Assembly: GCF_018688095.1 (NCBI RefSeq) | Contig: NZ_CP061311.1 | Span: forward strand, 1,114,861-1,178,860 | Direction of reading: 5' to 3' | DNA: 64,000 nt | DNA from: Polynucleobacter sp. AP-Titi-500A-B4 | GTDB taxonomy: Bacteria > Pseudomonadota > Gammaproteobacteria > Burkholderiales > Burkholderiaceae | Position numbers and translations under genes: made by a program | In this document: positions 1 to 9,476 of the stretch, in pieces | Position numbering within the stretch: the first letter of the stretch is position 1 | Layout: each line of letters starts with the position of its first letter | Notes under the pieces: generated by a model | Databases searched by the model: none | Seen by the model: the letters and a program-made list of their open reading frames with translations, nothing else | What the model was told of the DNA's origin: nothing

Positions 1-1850
1 TTCAGACGAATTGCCAATTCTTGTGGTGAACGACGGCCTAAAGCGATATTGACACAGGCTTCTTCGCGATTTTTATCGCCCGTCCAGTGCATCAGCTTTT
101 CCCAGATCTCAGGAGTGAGCAATGCAGCATCGACACCTTGTTGGCGCAAACCATTGGCCAACAATCGCTCGCCCAACTGAAGTGATTCTGAATAATGTTT
201 GGTCTTTAAAGAATGGCGAATCGAAGCACGCGCTTTACCGGTGCGAACAAAAGCCAACCAACCTGGATTTGGTTGTGAATTGGCTGAAGTCACTACTTCG
301 ACGATGTCACCATTCTTGAGCTCGCTACGCAATGGCAATTGCAGACCATTAATCTTGACTGCCACACAGGTGTTACCAACATCACTATGAATGGAGTATG
401 CAAAATCCAACGCAGTTGCACCCCTAGGCAAAGCCCGAATCTGCCCCTTAGGGGTAAAGACATAAACCGCATCTGGGAACAAATCAATCTTGACGTGCTC
501 TAAGAATTCTTGAGAATCGCCGCTACTATCCTGAATATCAATCAATGACTGTAGCCATTGATGAGCGCGGTTTTGCACTTCACTCATATCTGGCGAACCA
601 TCTTTGTACGCCCAGTGAGCGGCTACACCTGCTTCTGCTACAGCATGCATATCAGTAGTACGGATCTGGAACTCGACTGGTACACCTGATGGACCTAATA
701 AGGTTGTATGCAAAGACTGATAGCCATTCAATTTTGGAATGGCGATGTAATCCTTAAATTTGCCGGGCATAGGTTTATAAAGCGAATGTAATATTCCGAG
801 CGCGCGATAGCACTCATCAATGCTGCTAACTGTCACGCGGAAGGCATATACATCTAAGACTTGAGAGAAGCTGACATGCTTCATACGCATCTTGTTATAA
901 ATGCTATAGAGCGTCTTTTCACGCCCCCGTAGATCAACATCGAGATTGGCTTTTGCAAAAGCCATGCGTGAGGCCTGCAAAATCTTTTCAACCATCTCCT
1001 TACGGTTGCCACGAGCACGCTTGACGGCGCCCTCAATGACCCGAAAGCGCATCGGCATGGAGTAACGGAAGCTGAGATCCTGCAAATCACGATAGATAAT
1101 GTTGAGACCTAGGCGGTGGGCAATTGGTGCGTAGATCTCAATAGTCTCGGCAGCCACCCTGCGGCGCTTTTCCATTGGCACAGCATCGAGCGTACGCATG
1201 TTGTGTGTACGATCTGCCAACTTCACCAATATCACACGGACATCGCGTGCCATCGCCATGAACATTTTGCGAAAGCTTTCTGCTTGCGCTTCTGCATGAC
1301 TCTGAAACTCCAACTTATCGAGCTTGGTTAATCCTTCAACCAGCTCTGCAACTTTGGTACCAAACTTTTCGACCAAATCTGCCTTTGTACAACCGGTATC
1401 CTCAATCACATCATGCAAGAGCGCCGCCATGATAGAAGGTGCATCGAGGCGCCAGGTTGCACACAACTCTGCAACTGCAACCGGATGAGTAATATAAGGC
1501 TCACCGCTATGGCGGTATTGACCTAGATGCGCCGCATCTGAAAACTGAAATGCTTTTTTAACTTGGGTAATTTCATCGGACTTGAGATAAGTCAACTTAG
1601 ACAGCAGGCCATCAATAGAAACAACTTGGTGCTTTAGAGGCAGACTGGGCGCTGAGGTAGGCCCGAATAAATGACGACTGGATTGCGCCAATAAACTGTC
1701 AATGACAGACTTCTTACCGCTCTGCGCAAAAAAGGGTGTATCTGATGAGGAATCTAAAAGATTGGCTTGTACTTCGCCTAAAGAGGCCTGATTGGGCGAG
1801 ACCCCTCCTACTAATTCCGATGCTTTGGTCGTTCCTAAAGGGAGCTCCAC
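1..1850 (-). CDS. spoT: Bifunctional (p)ppGpp synthetase/hydrolase (RelA/SpoT), 3' end cut off
   Basis: Makes and degrades the stringent-response alarmone (p)ppGpp in the cytoplasm. I translated the minus strand by hand. A GTG start at 1850 has AGGAG about 7 nt upstream and gives a protein whose N-terminal HD hydrolase domain shows YITHPVAVAEL and HDVIEDTG. The synthetase domain follows (EIYAPIAHRLGLN, the GREKTLYSIYNKM region, YAFRV, VEFQIRT), then a TGS domain (VFTPKGQIRALPRGAT). About 616 codons are inside the window. The C-terminal helical and ACT regions lie beyond position 1. The intact HDxxED and the REK-type synthetase motif argue for a bifunctional enzyme and not a RelA-only synthetase. 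It is 16 bp downstream of rpoZ, in the common gmk-rpoZ-spoT order. Confidence 0.95.
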   Translation of the reverse strand, partial: MELPLGTTKASELVGGVSPNQASLGEVQANLLDSSSDTPFFAQSGKKSVIDSLLAQSSRHLFGPTSAPSLPLKHQVVSIDGLLSKLTYLKSDEITQVKKAFQFSDAAHLGQYRHSGEPYITHPVAVAELCATWRLDAPSIMAALLHDVIEDTGCTKADLVEKFGTKVAELVEGLTKLDKLEFQSHAEAQAESFRKMFMAMARDVRVILVKLADRTHNMRTLDAVPMEKRRRVAAETIEIYAPIAHRLGLNIIYRDLQDLSFRYSMPMRFRVIEGAVKRARGNRKEMVEKILQASRMAFAKANLDVDLRGREKTLYSIYNKMRMKHVSFSQVLDVYAFRVTVSSIDECYRALGILHSLYKPMPGKFKDYIAIPKLNGYQSLHTTLLGPSGVPVEFQIRTTDMHAVAEAGVAAHWAYKDGSPDMSEVQNRAHQWLQSLIDIQDSSGDSQEFLEHVKIDLFPDAVYVFTPKGQIRALPRGATALDFAYSIHSDVGNTCVAVKINGLQLPLRSELKNGDIVEVVTSANSQPNPGWLAFVRTGKARASIRHSLKTKHYSESLQLGERLLANGLRQQGVDAALLTPEIWEKLMHWTGDKNREEACVNIALGRRSPQELAIRL

Positions 1851-1865
1851 ACCGGAACTCCTAAA

Positions 1866-2069
1866 TTACAAAGGTACTTTGGTCAACATGTCACGGTCAG
1901 TCACACCAGCTGCTACTTCACGCAAAGCAACAACAGTAGCTTTATCTCTGGACTCAACACGTGGGGAGTGACCTTGAACCAATTGACGTGCACGATAAGT
2001 TGCAGCCAACACTAGTTCAAAACGATTAGGGATGGTTTTAAGGCAATCTTCTACAGTAATTCGGGCCAT
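1866..2069 (-). CDS. rpoZ: RNA polymerase omega subunit
   Basis: Smallest core subunit of RNA polymerase, binds beta-prime and is part of a ppGpp site. The 67-residue product starts [20 protein letters not shown] and contains the family-typical ATYRARQL segment followed by [12 protein letters not shown]. Length matches the family (about 65-90 aa). It sits between gmk and spoT on the same strand, the usual proteobacterial arrangement. Confidence 0.95.
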   Translation of the reverse strand: MARITVEDCLKTIPNRFELVLAATYRARQLVQGHSPRVESRDKATVVALREVAAGVTDRDMLTKVPL

Positions 2070-2113
2070 GCTGAACTCACTTAATTTAGCTTCAATACCT
2101 ATAGGATAACTGA

Positions 2114-2752
2114 TTAGACCCCGAGGCGCCTTAAAAGGGCTGGATTTCGGGCCATGCTGGGCCCAGAACGCAGACGGCTGGAGGCCAAAATATGCTTTAG
2201 GTCGACTAGGGCCTGGTCGAAGGAGTCATTAACCACAATGTAATCCGCCTCGTGGGCATGCATCAGCTCCACATGCGCTGCGGCTAAACGCCTCTGAATC
2301 GTTGCCTCATCATCCTGCCCTCTTTTACGCAAGCGCTCTTCTAACGCTTCAATTGAAGGCGGAAAAATAAAGATCCACTGTACCGACGGAATCAGTTTTC
2401 GAATTTGCTGAGCACCCTGCCAATCGATCTCCAACATCACATCACTGCCAGCTCGCATCTGAGATTCAATCCAGGGTTTTGAAGTCCCATAAAAATGTCC
2501 ATGCACTTCTGCCCACTCTAAAAAGTGACCTTGGTCTCTCTCGGCGATAAATGCATCTTTAGAAACAAAGCGGTAATCCTTGCCATCCACTTCACCTGGT
2601 CTTGGTGAACGGGTGGTAGTTGATAAAGATAATGTGAGACCTGCATCATCTTTTAAAAGCGCATTGACTAAAGATGATTTGCCCGCTCCGGATGGAGCAA
2701 CAATCATCAGCATGCTGCCTTGATAAGAAGGGGGTGCGCTTGGGCTAGTCAT
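2114..2752 (-). CDS. gmk: Guanylate kinase
   Basis: Phosphorylates GMP to GDP with ATP. The P-loop APSGAGKSS is at residues 19-27, followed by the GMP-binding stretch [15 protein letters not shown] and the [14 protein letters not shown] motif. At 212 aa it has the usual length. It is the first gene of a gmk-rpoZ-spoT block and follows yicC by 44 bp, which is the common enterobacterial and betaproteobacterial context. Confidence 0.96.
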   Translation of the reverse strand: MTSPSAPPSYQGSMLMIVAPSGAGKSSLVNALLKDDAGLTLSLSTTTRSPRPGEVDGKDYRFVSKDAFIAERDQGHFLEWAEVHGHFYGTSKPWIESQMRAGSDVMLEIDWQGAQQIRKLIPSVQWIFIFPPSIEALEERLRKRGQDDEATIQRRLAAAHVELMHAHEADYIVVNDSFDQALVDLKHILASSRLRSGPSMARNPALLRRLGV

Positions 2753-2796
2753 CGCTTAATTGTACGGATTCTAAATGGCAAATGAGCAATCTATTA

Positions 2797-3726
2797 TCAC
2801 TCTAGATTTTGTACCTGTTCACGCATTTGCTCAATCAGCAATTTAAGCTCTAAAGCTGCCTGAGTGCACTCCTCTGAAACAGACTTAGAGCTTAAGGTAT
2901 TAGCCTCACGATTAAGCTCTTGCATCAGGAAGTCTAAACGCTTGCCTACTGGTCCTTTACCAGCTAAGGCGGCGTCTACTGCCTGGAGGTGGGTCTTTAA
3001 GCGAGCAAACTCTTCGGCCACATCAATACGCACTGCATAAAGAACGACTTCTTGGCGGATACGCTCCATTAACTCTGTTCCAGATTTTGCTTGTTCTTGT
3101 GCAGCCAAAGCTTCTGAAAGTCGTTCGGTTAGTTTTGCTTGATACTGTGCTACATACTCTGGGACCTTAGGCTCGATCACTTTAACAATGTCACGCATCT
3201 TGCTAGTAATGCTGGTAAGGACATCAACTAAGGCGCTACCTTCAGCATGACGACTGTCCATGAGAGCGGCCAAGGCTGCTCGCCCTGCCTCTACCGTTGC
3301 TGTAATCCATCCTTCTTCTTCACCTCTGGGTTCAGAAACGATTCCTGGCCAACGAAGAACTTCAGCAATACTGAGCTCTTGCGCTTTCGGAAAGGCCTCT
3401 TGGGCTTTTTCTTGGAGGGTATAAAGCGCATCTAACCGATCTTTATTAATTGCACCCAGAGCGTGGGGGTTGCTCTTAGCAGCCCCTGCAGCGCCGCTAT
3501 TAACCCTCCATGCTGCCCGAAACTCTACTTTGCCTCGAGATAGACTTTGAGTGGTCATTTCTCGCAAGGCAGGCTCGGCCCCACGACATTCGTCCGGCAG
3601 GCGAAAGCCCAAATCCAGAAAGCGGCTATTTACAGCCCGACATTCCACCTGCAGATCAGCTACAACGCCAGCCCCTAGGGAGACTTGGCGAGAAGCGCTG
3701 CCATAACCAGTCATGCTCGATATCAT
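2797..3726 (-). CDS. yicC: YicC/YloC family endoribonuclease
   Basis: YicC family proteins are RNases implicated in RNA decay. The 309-aa product begins MISSMTGYGSA, close to the conserved N-terminus (SMTGF/Y) of the family, and ends with the typical RLDFLMQELNREANTLSSKS segment. Predicted cytoplasmic with long helical middle part. It starts 42 bp from the divergent rph gene and heads the minus-strand block toward gmk, a neighbourhood typical for this family. Confidence 0.92.
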   Translation of the reverse strand: MISSMTGYGSASRQVSLGAGVVADLQVECRAVNSRFLDLGFRLPDECRGAEPALREMTTQSLSRGKVEFRAAWRVNSGAAGAAKSNPHALGAINKDRLDALYTLQEKAQEAFPKAQELSIAEVLRWPGIVSEPRGEEEGWITATVEAGRAALAALMDSRHAEGSALVDVLTSITSKMRDIVKVIEPKVPEYVAQYQAKLTERLSEALAAQEQAKSGTELMERIRQEVVLYAVRIDVAEEFARLKTHLQAVDAALAGKGPVGKRLDFLMQELNREANTLSSKSVSEECTQAALELKLLIEQMREQVQNLE

Positions 3727-3768
3727 ATGGACATTGTAGATTCTTTATAGCCACTTCAGGACAAACCC

Positions 3769-4509
3769 ATGAGCAGCCCAAATTTAGCGAATATTTCTCG
3801 CCCCAGCGGTCGTAAGCCAAAAGACTTGCGCCCTGTCACGATCTCCCGAAGCTTTACCAAGCATGCAGAAGGTTCTGTATTGATTGCCTTTGGCGATACC
3901 AAGGTGCTCTGCACTGCCAGCATCCTCGATAAAGTGCCACCTCATAAGCGCGGCTCTGGTGAAGGTTGGGTTACTGCGGAATACGGCATGTTGCCCCGCT
4001 CCACTCATACCCGTAGCGATCGTGAAGCAGCACGCGGCAAACAATCAGGTCGTACTCAAGAAATTCAACGCCTCATTGGACGCGCCATGCGCAGCGTCTT
4101 TAATTTAGAAATTTTGGGTGAGCGCACAATTCATTTAGATTGCGATGTCCTGCAAGCTGATGGTGGCACACGCACTGCTTCAATTACTGGTGCTTATGTT
4201 GCGGCCCGTGATGCAGTTAATCAACTGCTAAAAAGTGGTGCACTAACTCAAGATCCAATCATCGATAGTGTTGCCGCTATTTCGGTTGGTATCTATCAAG
4301 GTGTTCCAGTTCTCGATTTAGATTACCCAGAGGACTCTTCTTGCGATACTGATATGAATGTGGTCATGACTGGTAAGAGTGGCATGATCGAAGTGCAAGG
4401 AACCGCTGAAGGCGCTGCATTCTCGAGAAGCGAGTTAACTGCACTCTTAGATCTGGCCGAACAAGGCATTCAAGAGCTTACCCAGTTGCAGATAGATGCA
4501 TTGAAATAA
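3769..4509 (+). CDS. rph: Ribonuclease PH
   Basis: Phosphorolytic 3' exoribonuclease that trims tRNA 3' ends. The 246-aa product shows [17 protein letters not shown], the [29 protein letters not shown] region (split here across the motif; RNA-binding arginines) and [11 protein letters not shown], all characteristic. Length fits (about 238-250 aa). It is divergent from yicC and followed 19 bp later by rdgB, likely one transcript with rdgB and hemW. Confidence 0.96.
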   Translation: MSSPNLANISRPSGRKPKDLRPVTISRSFTKHAEGSVLIAFGDTKVLCTASILDKVPPHKRGSGEGWVTAEYGMLPRSTHTRSDREAARGKQSGRTQEIQRLIGRAMRSVFNLEILGERTIHLDCDVLQADGGTRTASITGAYVAARDAVNQLLKSGALTQDPIIDSVAAISVGIYQGVPVLDLDYPEDSSCDTDMNVVMTGKSGMIEVQGTAEGAAFSRSELTALLDLAEQGIQELTQLQIDALK

Positions 4510-4528
4510 GCAATACTGATTTTTAATT

Positions 4529-5119
4529 ATGCAAAAGCTGGTTCTCGCTTCTAATAATGCTGGCAAGGTTCGAGAGTTTCAGGCGCTCTTAGCGCCCTTA
4601 AACTTTCAAGTGATTCCTCAAGGTGAGTTAGGCATTCCTTCCGCAGATGAACCTCACCACACTTTTATAGAGAATGCACTTGCTAAAGCACGCCACGCCA
4701 GTGCTGCTTGCGGACTACCAGCTTTAGCAGATGACTCTGGCATTTGTGCACACGCATTAAATGGTCAGCCTGGTGTTTTATCTGCACGTTATGCTGGTGA
4801 GCCTGCCAATGATGTTGCCAATAATCAAAAGCTGATTACAGCACTCAAAGGGAAAAATAATCGCGGCGCACATTATGTTTGTGCATTAGTCTTTGTAAAT
4901 AGTGCTAATGACCCAGAGCCCGTCATCGTGCAAACCCGTTGGTATGGTACTTTTATTGATGATGCAAAGGGTTCTCACGGCTTTGGTTATGACCCCCACT
5001 TCTTTTTGCCAGAATTAGGCCTTACCGCTGCAGAGTTAGCCCCCGAAAAGAAGAATGCCATCAGCCATCGCGGACAAGCCTTACGTGAGCTCATTACACA
5101 ATTGCAGTCGCGTGCCTAA
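4529..5119 (+). CDS. rdgB: XTP/dITP diphosphatase (RdgB/HAM1)
   Basis: Hydrolyses non-canonical purine triphosphates (dITP, XTP) to monophosphates, cleaning the nucleotide pool. The N-terminus ASNNAGKVREF, the ALADDSGICAHAL motif and the C-terminal FGYDPHFFLPE and SHRGQAL are diagnostic. It has 196 aa, the usual size. Its stop codon overlaps the likely GTG start of hemW by a few bases, so translation of the two is probably coupled. Confidence 0.95.
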   Translation: MQKLVLASNNAGKVREFQALLAPLNFQVIPQGELGIPSADEPHHTFIENALAKARHASAACGLPALADDSGICAHALNGQPGVLSARYAGEPANDVANNQKLITALKGKNNRGAHYVCALVFVNSANDPEPVIVQTRWYGTFIDDAKGSHGFGYDPHFFLPELGLTAAELAPEKKNAISHRGQALRELITQLQSRA

Positions 5120-6308
5120 GCTACAAGCAAATGCTGTTGTATTAACAGCTCTACCCCCTCTAGCGCTCTACATTCACTTCCCTTGGTGTGAAAAGAAATG
5201 TCCTTACTGTGATTTCAATTCACATCAGATTAAAGATGGTTCCGGCGCTGATGGTAAATCTGGCTTTGATGAAAAACGTTATATCAAAGCCTTAATTACT
5301 GATTTAGAAACCGAGCTACCCAACATTTGGGGCAGACAAGTACACAGCATTTTTATTGGGGGAGGAACTCCAAGCCTGCTGTCACCCGAAGGCATGGATG
5401 AGTTGCTTTCAGCGGTACGCGCTCGAGTTAATCTTGAGCCGGACGCTGAGATCACGATGGAAGCCAATCCAGGCTCTATTGAGGCCGATAAGTTTGCCGC
5501 CTTTGCCCAGTGCGGCATTAACCGAGTGTCTATTGGTGTTCAGAGCTTTCAGGATGAGCAACTTAAGGCTTTGGGACGTGTTCACAATGGTCAGGAAGCG
5601 AAGCGGGCCATTCAGATTGCATTAGATCACTTCAAATCAGTGAATTTAGATCTGATGTACGGACTACCAAACCAAAGTCTTGAAGCGGCAAAGCAGGATG
5701 TAGAAACTGCCCTGTCATTTAAGACGCCCCACCTGTCTTTTTACAATCTCACACTGGAGCCCAATACTTACTTTGCTAGCTTTCCGCCTAAGCTTCCAAG
5801 TGAAGATGAAATCGATGCTATCTTTGAACAGAATCTTGATCTCTTGACTAAAGCTGGCTATCAACGCTATGAAGTATCTGCGTATGCTAAGAAGGATCAG
5901 GAATGCAAACACAATCTGAACTACTGGCGCTTTGGCGACTACATTGGTATTGGCGCAGGAGCGCATGGCAAAGTCTCTTTCCCGGGAAAGATTACTCGTC
6001 AAGTTCGTGAACGTCATCCAGAAACCTATATGTCGTCTATGGAAAGCAAAGGTAATGCCTTAATCGAGTCAAGAGAGATCGATACCAAAGATCTTCCGTT
6101 TGAATTCATGCTCAATGCCCTGCGACTAAGTGATGGCGTAGATACCAATACCTTTAGCGAGCGTACTGGCTTACCTCTAAGCGTGATTAGCAAGGGATTG
6201 GGTGAAGCCTCCAAGAAAGGCTTGTTAGACGAAAACCCCAGCAAGCTCAAACCTACTGAATTAGGCCTACGCTATCTAAATAATCTGCAAGAGATGTTTT
6301 TGGATTGA
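5112..6308 (+). CDS. hemW: Radical SAM heme chaperone HemW (HemN-like)
   Basis: HemW is a radical SAM protein implicated in heme handling, related to coproporphyrinogen III oxidase HemN but not itself that enzyme. The radical SAM cysteines CxxxCxxC are at 26, 30 and 33 (CEKKCPYC) if translation starts at GTG 5112, followed by FIGGGTPSLL and the NLDLMYGLPNQ segment. I prefer GTG 5112 over the upstream ATG at 5055 because the upstream codons lie inside rdgB and add no family-like sequence. The GTG start overlaps the rdgB stop. Confidence 0.88.
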   Translation: MPKLQANAVVLTALPPLALYIHFPWCEKKCPYCDFNSHQIKDGSGADGKSGFDEKRYIKALITDLETELPNIWGRQVHSIFIGGGTPSLLSPEGMDELLSAVRARVNLEPDAEITMEANPGSIEADKFAAFAQCGINRVSIGVQSFQDEQLKALGRVHNGQEAKRAIQIALDHFKSVNLDLMYGLPNQSLEAAKQDVETALSFKTPHLSFYNLTLEPNTYFASFPPKLPSEDEIDAIFEQNLDLLTKAGYQRYEVSAYAKKDQECKHNLNYWRFGDYIGIGAGAHGKVSFPGKITRQVRERHPETYMSSMESKGNALIESREIDTKDLPFEFMLNALRLSDGVDTNTFSERTGLPLSVISKGLGEASKKGLLDENPSKLKPTELGLRYLNNLQEMFLD

Positions 6309-6310
6309 GT

Positions 6311-7108
6311 TTATTTGCCTGTCCAAACTGGTGGCTCGCCTTTTAAGAATGAAGCCACACCGTTTTTAAAATCCTCACTTCCGTAGGTTTCACGGATGAG
6401 GTCTTGGCAATCTGGGAGTTGATTTGCAATGATCCTGGCCATCGCCAGCTTGCTTGCTTTTTGGGTAATCGGCGCCAGTTTGGATAAGCGTTCAGCCAAG
6501 GCATCCGCTTCTTTACCAAGCTGATCTGCATCATGGGTTGCCAGTAAGTAACCCTGAGCATGCAACTCTTTTGCCGAAATCATTTCCGCCAAGAGAAGCA
6601 TACGCCGAACAATATTCATACCCATATGAGCAGCCAACCAGGCGATATTGCCAGGGTAAAGGCAATTACCAAGGGTTCTGGCAATCGGCACACCGAACTT
6701 TGCGTCCGGCGTAGCGATCCTAAAATCACAGCAAGTCGCAATCGCTAGGCCACCGCCAACTGCCATGCCATCGATGACTGCAATGGTAGGCATTGGAAGT
6801 GATGCTAAGGGGTTTAAATAATCATGTATCGCCTCTTCATAGCGCACACCATCTTCACCATCCTTAAAACTAGTGAATTGGGCGATGTCACTACCTGAGA
6901 CAAAAGATTTGCCGCCTGCCCCTCGAAAGATTGCAACGCGGATCGCTGGGTTCTTGGCAATATCTAAGCAAATTGACTTAAGACTTTCATACATGCCAAC
7001 CGTCATCGCATTGCGAGCCGCAACATGATCAAAGGTTACATAGGCAATATTGCCTTGCAATTCAAATGTGACTTGCGCAACTTTATCTTGCGTCTCTTGT
7101 TCTGTCAT
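6311..7108 (-). CDS. Enoyl-CoA hydratase/isomerase family protein
   Basis: Crotonase-fold enzyme acting on a CoA thioester. The 265-aa product has the oxyanion-hole regions RNAMTVGMYESL and GSDIAQF, the AVIDGMAVGGGLAIATCCDFRIA stretch (in parts) and the FGVPIARTLGNC segment. I take ATG 7108; an upstream TTG (7117) is possible. The exact reaction cannot be told from sequence. It follows a Bug binding protein on the same strand by less than 20 bp, and a CoA transferase lies divergent, suggesting a shared acid-catabolic route. Confidence 0.85.
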   Translation of the reverse strand: MTEQETQDKVAQVTFELQGNIAYVTFDHVAARNAMTVGMYESLKSICLDIAKNPAIRVAIFRGAGGKSFVSGSDIAQFTSFKDGEDGVRYEEAIHDYLNPLASLPMPTIAVIDGMAVGGGLAIATCCDFRIATPDAKFGVPIARTLGNCLYPGNIAWLAAHMGMNIVRRMLLLAEMISAKELHAQGYLLATHDADQLGKEADALAERLSKLAPITQKASKLAMARIIANQLPDCQDLIRETYGSEDFKNGVASFLKGEPPVWTGK

Positions 7109-7117
7109 GAGTACCAA

Positions 7118-8101
7118 TTATTCAGCTTTGATATTGAGACTCTTGACCAAACGCTGGTACTTTGCCAACTCAGCAGTTAAGAAGAGGCTAAATGCAGCTG
7201 GGGTTGCAGGGCCTTCAGGTTGTAGACCTTGTGAGTCTAGTGTTTTCTTAATTTGTGGATCAGCCATGGCAGCTTTAACAGCTTGATCGATCTTATTCAC
7301 TACTGCAGGATCCATACCCTTAGGACCCATGATTGAGTACCAATTGGTTACATCAAAACCGACAATGCCAACTTCGTTAAAGGTAGGAACGTTCGGCAGA
7401 ATCGACAAACGCTTGGGCGTTGAAATAGCCAAAGCTTTCAAGCCACCTTCTTTAATCTGCTGAAGGTTTGGCGGCAAAGTATCAAAGTTCATAGTGATTT
7501 GACCACCAAGCAAATCGATGATGGCTTGACCACTACCTTTGTATGGAACATGGTTAATTTGAATACCCGCAATCTTGCCAAACAATGCGCCTGCCAAATG
7601 TTGGGTACTGCCAATACCAGATGAGCCGTAAGTCATTTGTCCTGGATTGGCTTTTGCTAATGAGATCAATTGTGCAACTGAGTTCACTGGCAATGAAGCT
7701 TTAACTACGAGGACGTTTGGCACATAACCAAGATAAGTAATCGGCGTGAAATCTGTTGCAGGGTTGTATGGCACATTAGTCAATACAAATGGTGCAATCG
7801 CATTGGAATTGGAGTGCCCAACGAGCAAGGTATAGCCGTCAGGATTAGATTTTGCAATCTGATCTGCAGCAATGGTTCCAGCTGCACCCGACTTGTTTTC
7901 CACTATCACGCTTTGCCCAAGAATCTCACTCATTTTTGGAGCGATAGCGCGGGCGACAATATCAGTACCGCCACCAGGCGCAAAGCCAACAATTAATCGA
8001 ATTGGTTTTGCAGGAAAAGCTGGTTGAGCCACAGCAAGCCATGAGGAGGCACCCAGGATAAATGCCAGCAAACTTCGAAGCGCCCAGGATTTCAGCAACA
8101 T
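7118..8101 (-). CDS. Tripartite tricarboxylate transporter substrate-binding protein (Bug/TctC family)
   Basis: Periplasmic binding protein for carboxylate-type ligands. Residues 1-25 form a signal peptide ([17 protein letters not shown]). The mature part has the Bug hallmarks [35 protein letters not shown] and [19 protein letters not shown]. No TctA or TctB membrane subunit is in the window, as is common for the expanded Bug proteins of Burkholderiales. It is upstream of, and nearly touching, the enoyl-CoA hydratase gene, so the pair probably share a ligand pathway. Confidence 0.92.
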   Translation of the reverse strand: MLLKSWALRSLLAFILGASSWLAVAQPAFPAKPIRLIVGFAPGGGTDIVARAIAPKMSEILGQSVIVENKSGAAGTIAADQIAKSNPDGYTLLVGHSNSNAIAPFVLTNVPYNPATDFTPITYLGYVPNVLVVKASLPVNSVAQLISLAKANPGQMTYGSSGIGSTQHLAGALFGKIAGIQINHVPYKGSGQAIIDLLGGQITMNFDTLPPNLQQIKEGGLKALAISTPKRLSILPNVPTFNEVGIVGFDVTNWYSIMGPKGMDPAVVNKIDQAVKAAMADPQIKKTLDSQGLQPEGPATPAAFSLFLTAELAKYQRLVKSLNIKAE

Positions 8102-8177
8102 AATGTCTCCAATATTGTTTTAGTTGTGTTTGATACTATTAGAACTTCATTCTAAACATATAAAAACCATCGAGACA

Positions 8178-9404
8178 ATGACGAAAACACCTATGAATGA
8201 GGTTTCTAGACCCCTTCCCCTTTTAGGAGTGAGGGTATTGGACGTAAGCCAAGTCATGGCTGGGCCTTACTGCTGCATGCTCTTGGCTGATCTTGGCGCC
8301 GATGTCATCAAGATTGAGCCACCGGGCACTGGGGATCAGACTCGAGGTGCCATGGGATTCAAGATGAAGGGTTCAGACAGCATGGGCTTTCTGAATATGA
8401 ATCGCAACAAGCGCAGTCTTACTCTCAATCTGAAAACAGATGCCGGTAAAAAAGTCTTTTTTGAACTGGTTAAAACTGCAGACATCTTGGTGGAAAACTA
8501 TCGTCCCGGTGTCATGAAAAAACTAGGTATTGATTACCCTTCACTGCAAAAAATAAACCCAGGCTTGGTCTATGCCAGCATCTCTGGGTTTGGGCAAACA
8601 GGTCCTTGGGCAGATCGCCCTGGTTTTGATCTGATGGCACAAGCGATGTCCGGCGTCATGAGTGTGACTGGCTATCCTGACGGACCTCCAGTTAAAGCGG
8701 GCGTTCCGGTTGCTGATATTGGTTGCGCCCTCTTTGCTATCTATGGAATTTTGTCTGCCTACATTGGTAAAACTAAAACGGGTGAAGGTCAATTTATTGA
8801 TGCCTCCTTGTTTGATTCTGCTCTCGCATTTTCAATTTGGGATACCGCGCAATACTGGGGTACGGGTGTTGAGCCCTATAAGCTAGGTACCGCTAATCAT
8901 ATGAGCGCTCCTTATCAAGCCATGAAAGCCTCCGATGGCTACTTTGTGATGGGCGCCACTAATCAAAAACTTTGGAAATTGCTTTGCGAAAAGATTGGCC
9001 GTCCAGAACTTACTGAAGATGCGCGCTTTAAAACCAATCCACTGCGTCTTGCTAATCGCCTTGAACTGGCAACCGAGCTAGAGAAAACCTTTATTACTAA
9101 AACTAGTGAAGAATGGGTAACCGCTTTATTAGCCGCAGGTATTCCAGCCGGCCCAATCAATACCTATCCAGAAGCTTTTGATAGCGAGCATGGTCGTCAT
9201 CGAAATATGCGTATGGAGATTGACCATCCAATTGAAGGCAAAGTACCAAACATTGGCTTTGCCGTGAAGATGATGGGCACCCCTCAACAAGTTCGCAAAC
9301 ATCCACCTTTATTGGGTGAGCACACAAGTGAGTTATTAGCCGAGCTGGGCATTAAGGGCGATGAACTCAAAGTGCTTGAAGCTGGTGGCGCGTTTAGCCC
9401 CTAA
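8178..9404 (+). CDS. CaiB/BaiF family (type III) CoA transferase
   Basis: Transfers CoA between organic acids. The 408-aa product (from ATG 8178) shows LLGVRVLDVSQVMAGPYCCMLLADLGADVIKIEPP, read in two halves, NRNKRSLTLNL and the KPGV-like VENYRPGVMKKLGIDY with a downstream FDLMAQAMSG. The Asp nucleophile of the family would lie in the segment after AQAMSG. The reading frame is open further upstream, but the 5' 18 codons do not look like protein from this family. Divergent from the Bug protein gene, with about 75 bp between the starts. The substrate is unknown. Confidence 0.9.
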   Translation: MTKTPMNEVSRPLPLLGVRVLDVSQVMAGPYCCMLLADLGADVIKIEPPGTGDQTRGAMGFKMKGSDSMGFLNMNRNKRSLTLNLKTDAGKKVFFELVKTADILVENYRPGVMKKLGIDYPSLQKINPGLVYASISGFGQTGPWADRPGFDLMAQAMSGVMSVTGYPDGPPVKAGVPVADIGCALFAIYGILSAYIGKTKTGEGQFIDASLFDSALAFSIWDTAQYWGTGVEPYKLGTANHMSAPYQAMKASDGYFVMGATNQKLWKLLCEKIGRPELTEDARFKTNPLRLANRLELATELEKTFITKTSEEWVTALLAAGIPAGPINTYPEAFDSEHGRHRNMRMEIDHPIEGKVPNIGFAVKMMGTPQQVRKHPPLLGEHTSELLAELGIKGDELKVLEAGGAFSP

Positions 9405-9409
9405 GTAAT

Positions 9410-9429
9410 CTATTTAAAAAAATAGGAGG
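9410..9429 (+). promoter_or_regulatory. Strong Shine-Dalgarno overlapped by a small inverted repeat
   Basis: AGGAGG at 9424-9429 is a consensus ribosome-binding site 5 nt before ATG 9435. The left part of the SD is within the right arm of an inverted repeat, CTATTT at 9410-9415 and AAATAG at 9420-9425, with four A between. The stem is weak (AU rich), so pairing might tune access to the SD; this is inference. Confidence 0.5.
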
Positions 9430-9434
9430 TTAGA

Positions 9435-9476
9435 ATGCAATTTCAAGTAAAGACACTGAGTATATGGGGGATTTGA
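9435..9476 (+). CDS. Possible 13-residue leader peptide before the TrpR-like gene
   Basis: A short open frame starts at ATG 9435, five bases after a consensus AGGAGG, and encodes MQFQVKTLSIWGI with one Trp codon (TGG 9465) three codons from the end. Its stop TGA (9474-9476) overlaps the ATG 9476 of the TrpR-like gene as TGATG, an arrangement typical of translational coupling. No better SD exists for the TrpR-like start itself. Whether the peptide is made is not shown. Alternative: the SD serves the repressor start at 9464 or 9476 directly, but the spacing (34-46 nt) is far too long. Confidence 0.5.
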   Translation: MQFQVKTLSIWGI

